The notes: a model not told the origin generated them from the letters alone. 41,956 nucleotides of DNA from Marinomonas colpomeniae (GCF_014803385.1 NZ_JACYFC010000009.1:1-41956); one strand, 5' to 3'. Numbered from the stretch's first letter, positions 9,155 to 19,102 are shown. Program-made: numbers and translations.

Positions 9155-9643
9155 CTAAATAGGCTTTTTAGCCAATTCCTTAAGCTTCTTTTTTTGCTCG
9201 CGACGATATTGGAAAAATTGAGTGAGTTGAGAAGACGCCACTTCTGCTAACACACCAGAGTGAACATCAACCTGATGATTCAGAAAAGGTGCATCAAAAA
9301 AACGCCCTTGGCTTTCGGCCACACCACTTTTGGGCTCAGTGGCTGCATAAACAACACGATCAATTCGAGAATGGATAATCGCGCCAGCACACATAGAGCA
9401 AGGTTCCAAAGTAACATACAAGGTCGCACCAGGTAATCGATAGTTGTTCGTCGCTTTACACGCCATACGAATCGCTTGGATTTCTGCATGGGCCGTAGGA
9501 TCGCATAATGAAATAGGAGAGTTATAACCTTCTCCAATCACTTCATCGTTCAATACGACAATCGCCCCTACTGGAATTTCATTTTCCAATGCAGCCTTAG
9601 TCGCCAACTCTAGCGCCAACTCCATCCACTTTTGATCATTCAT
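9155..9643 (-). CDS. tadA: tRNA-specific adenosine deaminase
   Basis: A 162-residue zinc-dependent deaminase that converts the wobble adenosine of tRNA-Arg(ACG) to inosine. The cytidine-deaminase-fold motifs are complete: the HAE zinc and proton-shuttle motif in DPTAHAEIQAIR (about residues 49-60) and PCSMCAGAI (about 82-90) with its two zinc cysteines. The start ATG at 9643 follows GAGGGAA at good spacing. The C-terminus is a lysine-rich tail. It lies upstream of purL on the same strand, with a 117-bp gap, so co-transcription is possible. Confidence 0.95.
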   Translation of the reverse strand: MNDQKWMELALELATKAALENEIPVGAIVVLNDEVIGEGYNSPISLCDPTAHAEIQAIRMACKATNNYRLPGATLYVTLEPCSMCAGAIIHSRIDRVVYAATEPKSGVAESQGRFFDAPFLNHQVDVHSGVLAEVASSQLTQFFQYRREQKKKLKELAKKPI

Positions 9644-9754
9644 TATCGATTTCCCTCAAGATGGCTAGACTACCTTAAATACATGATTGCCTTTATTATG
9701 CAATTCGCTCTAAACTAAAACCCACTATTGGAATACACACAAGGATATTCGTTT

Positions 9755-10177
9755 ATGCAAACAGTGGCAGACCTAATGATCACCAACTTAATTACGCTAC
9801 GAGAAACTGATTCTTTAGCGACCGCCAAAGCATTGATGCAAGAAAAGCATATTCGAAACATTCCGATTGTAAATGACAAGGAAGAATGGGTAGGCATGCT
9901 CACACAACGTGAATATTTACGCCACGCATTTCACCTTGTCAGTCAATTTGGCACTCAGCAATTGTCTAAAAAAGAACAACAAACACCGATTACCAATGTC
10001 ATGACAAAAGACATGCAAACACTCAGCCCTGACACAGAACTGAGTGTTGCGGCCGAATACTTCATTGAACATAAGTACGGTAGTTTACCTGTTACTCAGG
10101 ACAATAAGTTAGTTGGCATTTTAACACCTATCGACTTTGTGAAATTCGCTTCAAAGATGTTAAAAGACGCTACTTAA
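9755..10177 (+). CDS. Tandem CBS-domain protein
   Basis: A 140-residue protein made almost entirely of two CBS repeats: VADLMITNLITLRETDSLAT to GMLTQREYLRH (about residues 4-58) and VMTKDMQTLSPDTELSVAAE to GILTPIDFVKF (about 78-132). Stand-alone CBS pairs of this kind bind adenosine nucleotides and act as energy or redox sensors, but no partner can be named here. The ATG at 9755 is chosen over a TTG at 9728 because AAGGA lies nine bases upstream. Its last 18 bases overlap the end of the convergent cold-shock-domain gene, with no terminator between them. Confidence 0.85.
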   Translation: MQTVADLMITNLITLRETDSLATAKALMQEKHIRNIPIVNDKEEWVGMLTQREYLRHAFHLVSQFGTQQLSKKEQQTPITNVMTKDMQTLSPDTELSVAAEYFIEHKYGSLPVTQDNKLVGILTPIDFVKFASKMLKDAT

Positions 10178-10426
10178 ATTAGATTGCCCTATAGCGTTAG
10201 AAGGCGTGAGTAACACCTCTTTCTCCACTTTAACCTCAAGTGCCTGAACACCAAAGTCTGTTTCTGATAAAAGAAACGTCACAGACTGACCCTTTCTAAG
10301 GGTTTTATGGCCTTCACACGCGATTGATTTGTAATGAACAAATACATCGCTATCGTCTTCTCTTTTAATGAACCCCATACCTTTGGCGTCATTAAACCAT
10401 TTAACTGTTCCAGTTAATCTATTCAT
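10160..10426 (-). CDS. Cold-shock-domain protein
   Basis: An 88-residue protein with an N-terminal cold-shock domain: GTVKWFNDAKGMGFIKR contains RNP1 (KGMGFI for the usual KGFGFI), and DVFVHYKSI contains RNP2. The domain is followed by a short tail of about 20 residues (EVLLTPSNAIGQ and so on) not found in classic CspA proteins of about 70 residues. It should bind single-stranded nucleic acid in the cytosol. It is monocistronic and lies downstream of valS on the same strand. The 3' end overlaps the CBS-domain gene on the other strand, so the two mRNAs would form antisense pairs at their ends. Confidence 0.88.
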   Translation of the reverse strand: MNRLTGTVKWFNDAKGMGFIKREDDSDVFVHYKSIACEGHKTLRKGQSVTFLLSETDFGVQALEVKVEKEVLLTPSNAIGQSNLSSVF

Positions 10427-10469
10427 TACTCTAATCGCCTCTTTTTTATTTTTATTTGAAAGTAAGCGC

Positions 10470-10501
10470 GAAGTTAGAAGCCGAAAACGACTTCTAACTT
10501 C
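10470..10501 (-). terminator. Hairpin downstream of valS
   Basis: A perfect 11-bp inverted repeat GAAGTTAGAAG / CTTCTAACTTC with a ten-base loop lies just beyond the valS stop. The minus strand has no clean T-tract after it, so it may be a weak terminator or an mRNA-end stabilising hairpin. Confidence 0.6.
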
Positions 10502-10508
10502 TATTTAT

Positions 10509-13292
10509 TTACAAAGATTGAATACTTAGTTTTTGCTCTTCTAATTTGCTCACAGCCAATTGCAAGTCATCACATTTAGCTCGTTCTTTTTCAACAACTT
10601 CAACTGGCGCTTTCGCTACGAAGCTGTCATTAGATAACTTGCCTTGAATACGCTGCAAATCTTTTGATGCTTTATCAATTTCTTTTTGCAAACGAGTTAA
10701 TTCAGCATCCTTGTCGATCAACCCAGCCATTGGTACCAATACTTCCATATCTCCAACCAAAGCTGTCGCTGACATAGGCGCCTCATCACCAACATTCAAC
10801 CAAGTAACAGTATCTAACTTAGCCAAGGTTTGTAAGAAGGTTAAATTAGCATCAAGACGAGCTTTATCTTGTTCTGACCCGTTACGGCATAAAATCGGCA
10901 ATGGCTTAGAAGGTGAAATATTCATCTCACCTCGGATATTACGAATACCTTCAATAACACCCTTAAGCCATTCTACATCGGCTTCGGCTTCTGTATCTTT
11001 TTTACTGTCATCAGCCGTTGGGTATTCTGCCAACATCACTGTTTCACCTTCCACACCAGCCAAAGGAATAATCTTCTGCCAAATTTCTTCCGTTATAAAA
11101 GGCATCATTGGGTGTGCAAGACGCAGAAATGCTTCTAACACTCGAACCAAGGTACGGCGCGTTCCCATCAATTGAGCTGGCGTTGCGTTTTCATCCCAAA
11201 GTACGGGTTTAGATAACTCTAAGTACCAATCACAATACTCATGCCACATAAATTCATATAAAGCTTGCGCTGCTAAATCAAAACGATGCGTATCAAAAGC
11301 ACGATTCACAGTGTCTTCAGCTTGCTGCAAACGAGAGATAATCCACTTATCAGCAAGAGACAATTCAACTTCAGCACCATTCTGGCCACAGTCTTGATCT
11401 TCCGTATTCATCAGAACGTAGCGCGTAGCATTCCAAATTTTATTACAGAAATTACGATAGCCTTCTAAGCGATTAAGGTCGAACTTGATATCACGACCAC
11501 CAGACGCTAATGAACAAAGCGTAAAGCGTAAAGCGTCCGTACCGTAAGACTGAATACCTTCGGGGTAGGTTTCGCGCGTATTTTTCTCAACTTTAGCCGC
11601 TAAACGTGGCTGCATCATTCCCGAGGTACGCTTTTCAACCAAAGTTTCAATATCAATACCGTTAATCAAATCCAATGGATCGATTACGTTACCTTTTGAT
11701 TTGGACATCTTATCGCCACGTTCGTCACGAATAAGCCCTGTAATATAAACTGTTTTAAAAGGTACTTTGTCAGTAAATTTCAACGTCATCATGATCATTC
11801 TGGCAACCCAGAAAAAGATAATATCGAAACCGGTTACCAATACATCAGACTCACTAAACTCAGTGAAGTCTTGAGTCTCTTCTGGCCAACCTTGCGTTGC
11901 AAATGTCCAAAGCGCAGATGAAAACCAAGTATCTAAAACGTCTTCGTCTTGCGTTAATTCAACGTCAGCCGCTAGACCGTGTTTCGCACGAACTTCCGCT
12001 TCGTCTTTGCCAACGTAGAATTTACCATCTGCGTCGTACCAAGCTGGAATCTGATGCCCCCACCAAAGCTGACGCGAAATACACCAGTCATTGAGGTCGC
12101 GCATCCAAGAAAAATAAGTATTTTCCCACTGTTTTGGTACAAACTGGATATCACCATTCTCAACAGCTTCAATAGCAGGTTTCGCTAAGGTTTCAACAGC
12201 AACATACCATTGCTTTGTTAAATACGGCTCTATTACTGTGTTACCACGTTCACCACGCGGCACTTTCAGCTTGTGGTCTACTACTTTTTCCAACAAACCT
12301 AAAGCATCAAAGTCTGCAATAACAGCTTTACGCGCTTCAAATCGATCCATACCACGATATTTTTCAGGCGCAACATCATTGATAGCCGCGTCGTCCGTCA
12401 AAATATTAATTAATGGCATGTCATGACGCTTACCCACTTCATAGTCATTGAAGTCATGGGCAGGTGTGATTTTCACACAACCAGTACCAAACTCTTTGTC
12501 TACATATTCGTCCGCAACAATTGGAATACGACGACCAACAAGAGGCAATTCAACCTCTTTACCCACCAAATCAGAAAAGCGTTCATCATCTGGAGCGACC
12601 GCAACCGCAGCATCACCAAACATAGTTTCTGGGCGAGTTGTTGCTACCACAATGTAGCTATTTCCTTCTGCCGTTTTCACGCCATCCGCTAATGGATAAC
12701 GGAAATACCACATAAAGCCATTTTCTTCTTCTGAAATAACTTCAAGATCTGAAATCGCAGTGTGTAAAACCGGATCCCAATTTACTAAACGCTGACCACG
12801 GTAGATAACGCCTTCATCATATAAACGAACAAAGACCTCTTGAACTGCCGCAGACATGCCAGGGTCCATGGTAAAGCGCTCTTTATCCCAAGCAACAGAG
12901 TCGCCTAAAACACGCATCTGATCAGAGATAGTACCGCCAGATTGATCTTTCCAGTCCCATACTTTTTCAAGAAATTTTTCACGACCTAACTCATGACGAG
13001 TCACATTTTGAGCCGCCAATTGACGCTCAACAACCATTTGAGTCGCGATACCTGCATGGTCGGACCCAGGCTGCCATAGCGTTCGGCTACCTTTCATTCT
13101 CTCACGACGAATAATGGAGTCCATCAAGGTATGCTGAAAAGCATGCCCCATATGCAAACTACCAGTGACATTTGGTGGTGGGATCATGATAGAAAAAGGA
13201 GTGCCGTTGCCCTGAGGAGTGAAATAACCACCCTCTTCCCAACGTTGATAAATAGGCTGTTCGATACTTTGAGGTTGGTAGGTCTTTTCCAT
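10509..13292 (-). CDS. valS: Valyl-tRNA synthetase
   Basis: A 927-residue class Ia aminoacyl-tRNA synthetase, slightly shorter than the 951-residue E. coli enzyme. The HIGH-type signature is [16 protein letters not shown] near residues 38-53, the CP1 editing domain includes [14 protein letters not shown], and the second catalytic motif is [10 protein letters not shown] near residue 530. The C-terminal coiled-coil arm (about residues 860-927, [20 protein letters not shown] onward) matches the tRNA-binding arm of the family. It charges tRNA-Val in the cytosol. It lies downstream of the small gene at 13419-13757 and of pepA, the usual gammaproteobacterial neighbourhood, except that holC is missing. 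Confidence 0.97.
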   Translation of the reverse strand: MEKTYQPQSIEQPIYQRWEEGGYFTPQGNGTPFSIMIPPPNVTGSLHMGHAFQHTLMDSIIRRERMKGSRTLWQPGSDHAGIATQMVVERQLAAQNVTRHELGREKFLEKVWDWKDQSGGTISDQMRVLGDSVAWDKERFTMDPGMSAAVQEVFVRLYDEGVIYRGQRLVNWDPVLHTAISDLEVISEEENGFMWYFRYPLADGVKTAEGNSYIVVATTRPETMFGDAAVAVAPDDERFSDLVGKEVELPLVGRRIPIVADEYVDKEFGTGCVKITPAHDFNDYEVGKRHDMPLINILTDDAAINDVAPEKYRGMDRFEARKAVIADFDALGLLEKVVDHKLKVPRGERGNTVIEPYLTKQWYVAVETLAKPAIEAVENGDIQFVPKQWENTYFSWMRDLNDWCISRQLWWGHQIPAWYDADGKFYVGKDEAEVRAKHGLAADVELTQDEDVLDTWFSSALWTFATQGWPEETQDFTEFSESDVLVTGFDIIFFWVARMIMMTLKFTDKVPFKTVYITGLIRDERGDKMSKSKGNVIDPLDLINGIDIETLVEKRTSGMMQPRLAAKVEKNTRETYPEGIQSYGTDALRFTLCSLASGGRDIKFDLNRLEGYRNFCNKIWNATRYVLMNTEDQDCGQNGAEVELSLADKWIISRLQQAEDTVNRAFDTHRFDLAAQALYEFMWHEYCDWYLELSKPVLWDENATPAQLMGTRRTLVRVLEAFLRLAHPMMPFITEEIWQKIIPLAGVEGETVMLAEYPTADDSKKDTEAEADVEWLKGVIEGIRNIRGEMNISPSKPLPILCRNGSEQDKARLDANLTFLQTLAKLDTVTWLNVGDEAPMSATALVGDMEVLVPMAGLIDKDAELTRLQKEIDKASKDLQRIQGKLSNDSFVAKAPVEVVEKERAKCDDLQLAVSKLEEQKLSIQSL

Positions 13293-13418
13293 TTTAGTGT
13301 CTTAAGGCTCTTATGTGGCGGTCAATTAAAATATTAGGGAATTATAACGTGTCATAACAATATAAAGAACAACATGTATAGGATTAATGCTGTCTATCGA
13401 GGCAAGGCGAACAATAAA

Positions 13419-13757
13419 CTACTCCTTTTTTCCCGAAGCTTGGTCAGCATTCAGCGCCTGCATTACTTCGGCAACCAATTCTGGCAAACGTCTTTCAAGC
13501 ACAGCCGTGATCGCTTGGGCGATAGAGTCTTGTGAATAAGACAATGAAGGCACATCCGTTTTTAGAGTTTCTACACCCTCATGAGAGCCATCAATAGATT
13601 GTGAAAAATACTCTTCTTGACTCACACAAGCGGTCAATTGATCAGCAACGATATCCATTAAAATTGGGATATCATCTTGATTACGCAAAGCAGAAATCAA
13701 AGTTTCTTCGTCTGGCTCAAGAGCACCATCATCATGCTGAGTGGCTAGATCTGACAT
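13419..13757 (-). CDS. Small acidic protein of unknown function between pepA and valS
   Basis: An acidic protein of 112 residues starting MSDLATQHDD, with no signal peptide or membrane segment from this start. A TTG start 11 codons upstream would add a hydrophobic stretch, but neither start has a good ribosome site. It contains DDIPILMDIV near residue 30 and a C-terminal helical region (AITAVLERRLPELVAEVMQA). The IP-(V/I)-L-x-(D/E)-(I/V)-V pattern recalls short conserved proteins found beside valS and holC in Pseudomonas and DUF2486-like proteins; this is a weak resemblance. It does not look like HolC (chi), which normally occupies this slot. Function unknown. Confidence 0.55.
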   Translation of the reverse strand: MSDLATQHDDGALEPDEETLISALRNQDDIPILMDIVADQLTACVSQEEYFSQSIDGSHEGVETLKTDVPSLSYSQDSIAQAITAVLERRLPELVAEVMQALNADQASGKKE

Positions 13758-13981
13758 AAGGAAAACCAATAGTAAGAAAGCGAAATACAAATAGCCAAGT
13801 AAGTATAATTACTCAACCAATCATCTATTACCCTCAACTTTCGCACTGAAAAACTCAAAAGTCCACCCTATATAAGCAGGAGTAAAACACTCAAAACATA
13901 CTCGCTAAAAATAACACCTTGATCACATTCGTTTTCCTACAAAAAATAGCCGTGAAAATTCTCGATAATAAGTAGGCATAA

Positions 13982-14013
13982 AAAAGCAGTAACAAAAAAA
14001 TGCTACTGCTTTT
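13982..14013 (-). terminator. pepA intrinsic terminator
   Basis: Stem AAAAGCAGTA / TACTGCTTTT around a 12-base loop, with T-rich sequence on the minus strand after the hairpin. It lies 57 bp beyond the pepA stop. Together with the hairpin at 14031-14056 it should largely separate pepA from the genes downstream. Confidence 0.75.
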
Positions 14014-14030
14014 AAAAACTTCATCACCTT

Positions 14031-14056
14031 GTAATGACTTGCAACTAAGTCATTAC
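14031..14056 (-). terminator. Second hairpin after pepA
   Basis: A perfect 10-bp inverted repeat GTAATGACTT / AAGTCATTAC with loop GCAACT begins 14 bp after the pepA stop. It lacks a T-tract and may stabilise the mRNA end or assist the terminator at 13982-14013. Confidence 0.5.
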
Positions 14057-14069
14057 AACATAGCGCTAC

Positions 14070-15530
14070 TTACGCTTTTGCTAACAAGTAACGTGTCAAC
14101 AAGGCAACAGGTCGACCGCTTGCGCCTTTACTCGCACCACCAGACCACGCTGTACCAGCAATATCTAAATGTGCCCAAGGGTACGACTCAGTAAAGCGAG
14201 ACAAGAAGCATGCCGCGGTAACAGAACCAGCTTCAGGACCACCAATATTAGCAATATCCGCGAAATTACTGTCCAGTTGCTGTTGGTATTCTTCATCCAA
14301 AGGCATCTGCCAAATTTTATCAGCTGCGGTGAGGCTTGCTGCTTTTAGTTCAGCCGCCAAAGCATCGTTATTTGCATACATACCAGAATTCACACTGCCT
14401 AGTGCAACAACACAAGCACCAGTCAAGGTAGCAATATCAACCACAGATTTAGGATTAAAGCGTTCGATATATGACAAGGCATCACATAACACTAAACGAC
14501 CTTCAGCATCCGTATTTAAAATTTCTACGGTTTGACCAGACATAGTTTTCACAATATCACCTGGTTTTGTCGCACGGCTGCTTGGCATATTCTCAGCAGC
14601 AGCAATAACCGCTGTAAAGTTAAGCTTTGGTTTCAATTCACAAATGGCTTTCATCGTACCAAACACACTGGCAGCACCACACATGTCGTACTTCATTTCA
14701 TCCATCTTTGCGCCTGGTTTCAAAGAGATACCACCAGTATCGAAGGTGATACCTTTACCCAGCAATACATGAGGTGAATCACCTTCTTCACCACCACGAT
14801 AATTCATCACAATCAGGTAACTTGGCTGATCACTACCGCGACCAACAGACAACAAGCAATGCATGCCAAGCTCGTCCATTTTGTTTTCATCTAGCAACTC
14901 AACATCAATGGCATATTCTTCCGCCAAATGCTGCGCTTTAGATGCCAAGTAACTTGGTGTACAAACATTACCCGGCAAATTGCCAAGTTGTCGCGCAAAA
15001 GCAGAACCGTTTGCTGTTGCTGTACCGATTGCAAGAGCCGCTTCATCTGTGCCTTCAATAAGCAAAGTTTCCACTTTCGTTGCTTTTTCCGCATCGTCTT
15101 TCTTAAAGCCAAGAAAATTATAAAAACCTTCGTTCAGCCATTGCGCTATCAATGAGGCAGTATCCGCTTGCGAACGATTTTTAAATTCAAGCGATGCACT
15201 TGCTACAGCAACTGACGCATACGGCAAACCTTTAATTTGAGCGGCAACAGCAGCAATCACTTTACGCGCCTGCATATCACTCAACTCACCACTTTTACCA
15301 ACACCAACTAACAGTACAGCTTGAGCAAAATCTTGAGATGCACACGGCAGCAATAGAGTCTGTGCCAAGCCACCTTTAAAAACACCAGTTTCACGCAATT
15401 GAGACAATTGCCCTTCAATTCTGCTATCTATCCAAGCCGTCGATTCAGAAAAATCACCTTCACTAGGAACAAAAGTAACAAACAAATCAGCCTGAACGGT
15501 GGAGAAGCGATCAAATAACGCCATTTTCAT
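14070..15530 (-). CDS. pepA: Leucyl aminopeptidase (PepA)
   Basis: A 486-residue M17 family di-metal aminopeptidase, close to the 503 of E. coli PepA. The catalytic C-terminal half contains VLLGKGITFDTGGISLKPG (about residues 253-271), MKYDMCGAASV and the signature NTDAEGRLVL (about 338-347), which supply the metal ligands and catalytic Lys/Arg. It trims N-terminal residues from peptides. In E. coli PepA also binds DNA and represses carAB; carAB lies 20 kb away here, but whether that role exists in this organism is unknown. The ATG at 15530 has GAGGG seven bases upstream. It is divergent from lptF, as in many gammaproteobacteria. Confidence 0.96.
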   Translation of the reverse strand: MKMALFDRFSTVQADLFVTFVPSEGDFSESTAWIDSRIEGQLSQLRETGVFKGGLAQTLLLPCASQDFAQAVLLVGVGKSGELSDMQARKVIAAVAAQIKGLPYASVAVASASLEFKNRSQADTASLIAQWLNEGFYNFLGFKKDDAEKATKVETLLIEGTDEAALAIGTATANGSAFARQLGNLPGNVCTPSYLASKAQHLAEEYAIDVELLDENKMDELGMHCLLSVGRGSDQPSYLIVMNYRGGEEGDSPHVLLGKGITFDTGGISLKPGAKMDEMKYDMCGAASVFGTMKAICELKPKLNFTAVIAAAENMPSSRATKPGDIVKTMSGQTVEILNTDAEGRLVLCDALSYIERFNPKSVVDIATLTGACVVALGSVNSGMYANNDALAAELKAASLTAADKIWQMPLDEEYQQQLDSNFADIANIGGPEAGSVTAACFLSRFTESYPWAHLDIAGTAWSGGASKGASGRPVALLTRYLLAKA

Positions 15531-15659
15531 GTAAAAACCCTCGAATAAATAACTTTTAAAAAAAACTGGATAATGTCCTTCTTACCACGAGATAATGGGG
15601 GCTTTAGATATGTAATCAACTCTACGCTTTAAGAAAGCATCATTCATCCAGAGGTGACC

Positions 15660-16769
15660 TTGAGACTATTCAAATACTTAGCGAAAGAAGTGCTTGTGTC
15701 AACAGCTGGGGTAACGCTAATTCTATTGCTTGTGATTATAAGTGGTCGATTCTCATCTTATCTAGGTCGTATTACTGAAGGTAAAATGACATTTGAATTC
15801 CTGTTTGTCATTCTTGGATACCATATCCCTAGTTTCATTCAGATGATTCTACCCTTAGCGTTTTTCTTATCAATATTATTGGCATTTGGACGTCTCTACA
15901 TAGAAAACGAAATGTCAGTCCTTTTTTCCAGCGGCATTAGCAAAATAAAAGTAGCAACTTACACCCTTGGTATTGCTAGCATCGTGAGCTTAACCAGTGC
16001 CACCCTAAACTTTTGGCTTGCACCACTTAGCGAATATAAAGCGGCAGAGGCAGCACAAGAACAAAACCAATTATCTGCTTTTGATTTACTCTTGCCAGGT
16101 CGTTTTGAAGGTAGAGGACAGCAAACTAGCTATATAGATAGTTTCACCCCAGAAGAAGGCTGGATGAATCAAATATTCCTCTCAGATGTGACTGGCAAAA
16201 AAGGCAAGCGGGTACCAGTACAAACCTTTGCCGCTTACGCAGAACAAATACGTATACCGTCTGAAAACAACCAGAACTATCTTGTATTCAAAAATGGCAC
16301 ACGATACGAGGGCAAACCAGGAACGGCAAACTACCGCATCACTCAATTCGATACGTACGCCGTTCGCATGGAAACCAAAGATCAAAGCGCTATCGACGAA
16401 CCATACACACAGAGCACCATAAATTTGATACAAAGCTCTAGACTAGCTGACAAGGTAGAACTCCAGTGGCGAATATCACTCGTCATTATGATTCCTATTC
16501 TTGCGGTCATTGGTCTGTCGTTAAGTCAAGTAAACCCAAGACAGGGTCGCTTCTTTAAAATGTTGCCTGCTATTATTTTAATGATTTTTTACATCGCGCT
16601 ATTAATCTGGGGGCGCACTGGTTTAGATAAGAGCAAGCTGCCGATTCAACTTGGGCTATGGTGGATTCACGGAGTATTCATGGTCATAGCAGCCATACTT
16701 TTTATGCAATACAATCAGCTATTTGAACGCCGTAAAGCCAAGCAATCCAAAATCGGCGAAGGCGAGTAA
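15660..16769 (+). CDS. lptF: LPS export ABC transporter permease LptF
   Basis: An inner-membrane subunit of the LptB2FG complex that extracts lipopolysaccharide and drives it through LptC-A-DE. About 369 residues, the usual length. Three N-terminal hydrophobic segments span about residues 13-120 (LILLLVIISG; IQMILPLAFFLSILLAFG), then a periplasmic jellyroll of about 150 residues, then three C-terminal segments (SLVIMIPILAVIGLSLS; MLPAIILMIFYIALLIWG; a final one). The start is TTG at 15660, with AGAGG five bases before it, giving MRLFKYLAKEVLV as in relatives. A GTG at 15654 in the same frame lacks a ribosome site. lptG follows after six bases. Confidence 0.94.
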   Translation: MRLFKYLAKEVLVSTAGVTLILLLVIISGRFSSYLGRITEGKMTFEFLFVILGYHIPSFIQMILPLAFFLSILLAFGRLYIENEMSVLFSSGISKIKVATYTLGIASIVSLTSATLNFWLAPLSEYKAAEAAQEQNQLSAFDLLLPGRFEGRGQQTSYIDSFTPEEGWMNQIFLSDVTGKKGKRVPVQTFAAYAEQIRIPSENNQNYLVFKNGTRYEGKPGTANYRITQFDTYAVRMETKDQSAIDEPYTQSTINLIQSSRLADKVELQWRISLVIMIPILAVIGLSLSQVNPRQGRFFKMLPAIILMIFYIALLIWGRTGLDKSKLPIQLGLWWIHGVFMVIAAILFMQYNQLFERRKAKQSKIGEGE

Positions 16770-16775
16770 CGCATT

Positions 16776-17837
16776 ATGAACAAAATCGATAAATACATTG
16801 CTAGCAGCGTCTTATGGGCATTTTTGATCGTCGCCTTAGTATTGCTTGGATTAGATTTCGCACTCACTTTTATAGAACAAATTAAAAAAGTAAACGACAG
16901 TTATACCATCCAGTCTTTACTTCAAGTTATCCTATATCGATTACCCGGAAAACTAGCTGAATATACCCCTATCGCATCACTGATTGGCACACTAATGGGA
17001 TTGGGTACGCTAGCAGCAACCTCAGAATTAACCGTCATGAGAGCCGCTGGAATGCCTATTTGGCGAATTGGTTTTGCTGCATGTCAACCAATTTTACTTG
17101 TTTCATTACTTGGCATGGGCGTTTCTGAATTTATTGCACCTATCGCCACACAAAAAGCCAATCTAATCGAAAAATTCCAAGATCAAAAAAATGGTGACTT
17201 CTCACTTACGGGCGGCGTTTGGCTAAAAGCAGATGGCAACTTCATTTACATTGATGCCGCTGATAACAAAGGAAAATTATACGGTGTAAAAATTTTTTCA
17301 CCTTATGAGCAACAACTTCAATACATACAAACAGCAGCCAACGCAGAACACATCGAAGACTCAACATGGCAGCTTAACGATGTATCGAAAACAACTTTTT
17401 TCCCTGATCGCATTGAAACCAGCAGCTCAAGCCATGCAGATTGGTCTGTTAGCATCACCCCTGAGCATTTATTCTTAGCCTCTCAAGAGCCGAGTGCTTT
17501 ATCGCTAAGCCAACTAATGGGCTACAACCAATACCTCTATAAACAAAAACTCGATGGCTCGCAATATGAGCTAGAGTTTTGGATGACTGCACTTCGGCCT
17601 ATCGCCTCTCTGGCATTAGTCCTAGTCGCGCTATCAAGTGTTTTTGGGCCATTAAGATCATCCACTATGGGTGGTAGAATTTTCTCTGGAGTCATAATCG
17701 GACTAGCCTTTCAAAATGGCTTAAATCTATTTGGCAGAATGAGTGTCGCGATCGATTTTCCACCTGCAATAGGCGTTAGTATTCCCATTGCAATTTGCCT
17801 AATAGCTGGCATTATTTTAATGAAACGCAGAGGATAA
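16776..17837 (+). CDS. lptG: LPS export ABC transporter permease LptG
   Basis: A 353-residue partner of LptF in the LptB2FG exporter. Three N-terminal membrane segments (VLWAFLIVALVLLGLDFAL at about 13-31; ASLIGTLMGLGTLAA near 67; a third near 103), a periplasmic beta domain at about 130-270 and three C-terminal segments (LRPIASLALVLVALSSVFG onward) match the family. ELTVMRAAGMPIWRIG near residue 84 is the cytoplasmic coupling helix region. It is translationally close to lptF (six bases) and ends in a terminator at 17851-17885. The ATPase LptB is encoded elsewhere, as usual. Confidence 0.95.
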   Translation: MNKIDKYIASSVLWAFLIVALVLLGLDFALTFIEQIKKVNDSYTIQSLLQVILYRLPGKLAEYTPIASLIGTLMGLGTLAATSELTVMRAAGMPIWRIGFAACQPILLVSLLGMGVSEFIAPIATQKANLIEKFQDQKNGDFSLTGGVWLKADGNFIYIDAADNKGKLYGVKIFSPYEQQLQYIQTAANAEHIEDSTWQLNDVSKTTFFPDRIETSSSSHADWSVSITPEHLFLASQEPSALSLSQLMGYNQYLYKQKLDGSQYELEFWMTALRPIASLALVLVALSSVFGPLRSSTMGGRIFSGVIIGLAFQNGLNLFGRMSVAIDFPPAIGVSIPIAICLIAGIILMKRRG

Positions 17838-17850
17838 AAAAAACCACAAA

Positions 17851-17885
17851 AAAATACGACATGCAATTACCACCTGTCGTATTTT
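17851..17885 (+). terminator. lptFG intrinsic terminator
   Basis: Stem AAAATACGACA / TGTCGTATTTT around a 13-base loop, starting 13 bp after the lptG stop and ending in TTTT. Its symmetric A/T flanks may also serve the convergent aminotransferase gene. Confidence 0.8.
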
Positions 17886-17935
17886 AAATAACCATTCTAT
17901 ATTGAGATATCCAGATAGACCGCAATAAATCAGAT

Positions 17936-19102
17936 CTAAGCAGCCATAAATCGAGCAATCCTTCCTAGCGCTTCCTGCAACCTTGATCCATCGCACGTAT
18001 ATGCAAACCGGACATATTTATGCGCATTTTTCACGCCAAAATCAGCCCCAGGCGTTAACGCTACTTTCTCACTTTCTAACAACGCCAAACACCACTCCAT
18101 TGCATCATTAGTCACAGCAGATACATCCACATAAACATAAAAAGCGCCATGCGCTGGCGCAACGACAGGCAAGCCAATTTTTTCTAAACCATCAAGCAAT
18201 ACTAAGCGGCGAGCATTTAGTGTTTGTCGACGCATCTCACACTCAGCAAGCACTTCAGGACCAAAAGCACTCACCGCGGCATATTGAGAAACACTTGGCG
18301 CAGAAATAAATAAATTTTGCGCTAATTTAGTTGCGCCTTCAATTGCCCATTCAGGGACGACTAACCAACCCAAACGCCAACCAGTCATGGCAAAATATTT
18401 TGAAAAGCTATTAATAACAAAAATATCATCATGAATGGATAAGGCAGAAAAATTTTCGCCCTCGTAGACCAGCCCTTGGTAGATTTCATCGACCAATAAA
18501 TGCCCACCCAACGATTGAACTCTTTCCCAAGCCTCAGTCAAATAAGCTTTGCTTAAAACAGCCCCAGTTGGGTTAGAGGGAGACGCTAACCAAAGCCCTG
18601 AAGTATTTACACCCCAATGATCAGAGAGCACTTTCAAATCTATTTCAAAACCGTTACTAGCTTCTGTCTCAATCAATTTAGCTTTTGCACCAGCTTGAAT
18701 AAGAAAATGTCGATTACAAGGGTAGCAAGGGTCTGGCATCACCACGTCATCACCCGCATCAACCATAAGCGAAGCCATTAACAAAAGCGCACCAGAGGCA
18801 CCCGGAGTAACAATAATTCTCTCAGGAGACACATTCACTTGATACCGAGAGGCATAATCATCACTGATAGCTTGCTTTAGTTCTGGTAAGCCCGTTGCCG
18901 ACGTGTAGCCAGTTTTACCATCCTTAATAGCTTTCACTCCAGCATCACCAACCGAATCAACAGCAACGAAATCTGGCTCACCAACCTCAAGATGAATGAC
19001 GTCTTCACCTTGAGTCGCTAGCCACTTAGCTCTCTCCAACACAACCATGACCTGAAAAGGCGAAATATCGTCGACTCTTGCTGCTAATTTATGCATTTTC
19101 AT
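17936..19102 (-). CDS. PLP-dependent class I/II aminotransferase
   Basis: A fold-type I aminotransferase of about 388 residues. Visible motifs are VIHLEVGEPDF near residue 36, the PLP-phosphate region TPGASGALLL near 98, SPSNPTGAVLS near 175, and the lysine motif INSFSKYFAMTGWRLGWLVV near 232-251, whose lysine forms the Schiff base. The arginine in YVRFAYT near 370 would bind the substrate carboxylate. The sequence resembles aspartate/alanine-type aminotransferases of the AspC/AlaA superfamily, but the exact amino acid specificity cannot be read. ATG 19102 is preferred to the GTG one codon upstream. It is divergent from dksA. Confidence 0.9.
   Translation of the reverse strand: MKMHKLAARVDDISPFQVMVVLERAKWLATQGEDVIHLEVGEPDFVAVDSVGDAGVKAIKDGKTGYTSATGLPELKQAISDDYASRYQVNVSPERIIVTPGASGALLLMASLMVDAGDDVVMPDPCYPCNRHFLIQAGAKAKLIETEASNGFEIDLKVLSDHWGVNTSGLWLASPSNPTGAVLSKAYLTEAWERVQSLGGHLLVDEIYQGLVYEGENFSALSIHDDIFVINSFSKYFAMTGWRLGWLVVPEWAIEGATKLAQNLFISAPSVSQYAAVSAFGPEVLAECEMRRQTLNARRLVLLDGLEKIGLPVVAPAHGAFYVYVDVSAVTNDAMEWCLALLESEKVALTPGADFGVKNAHKYVRFAYTCDGSRLQEALGRIARFMAA

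Noticed and set aside
9728..9754. An upstream TTG start for the CBS-domain protein.
   Set aside because: The internal ATG at 9755 has a well-spaced AAGGA, and the CBS domain begins just after it.
10711..12692. Multiple plus-strand frames of up to 154 codons opposite valS.
   Set aside because: They are antisense shadows of a fully conserved valS coding sequence.
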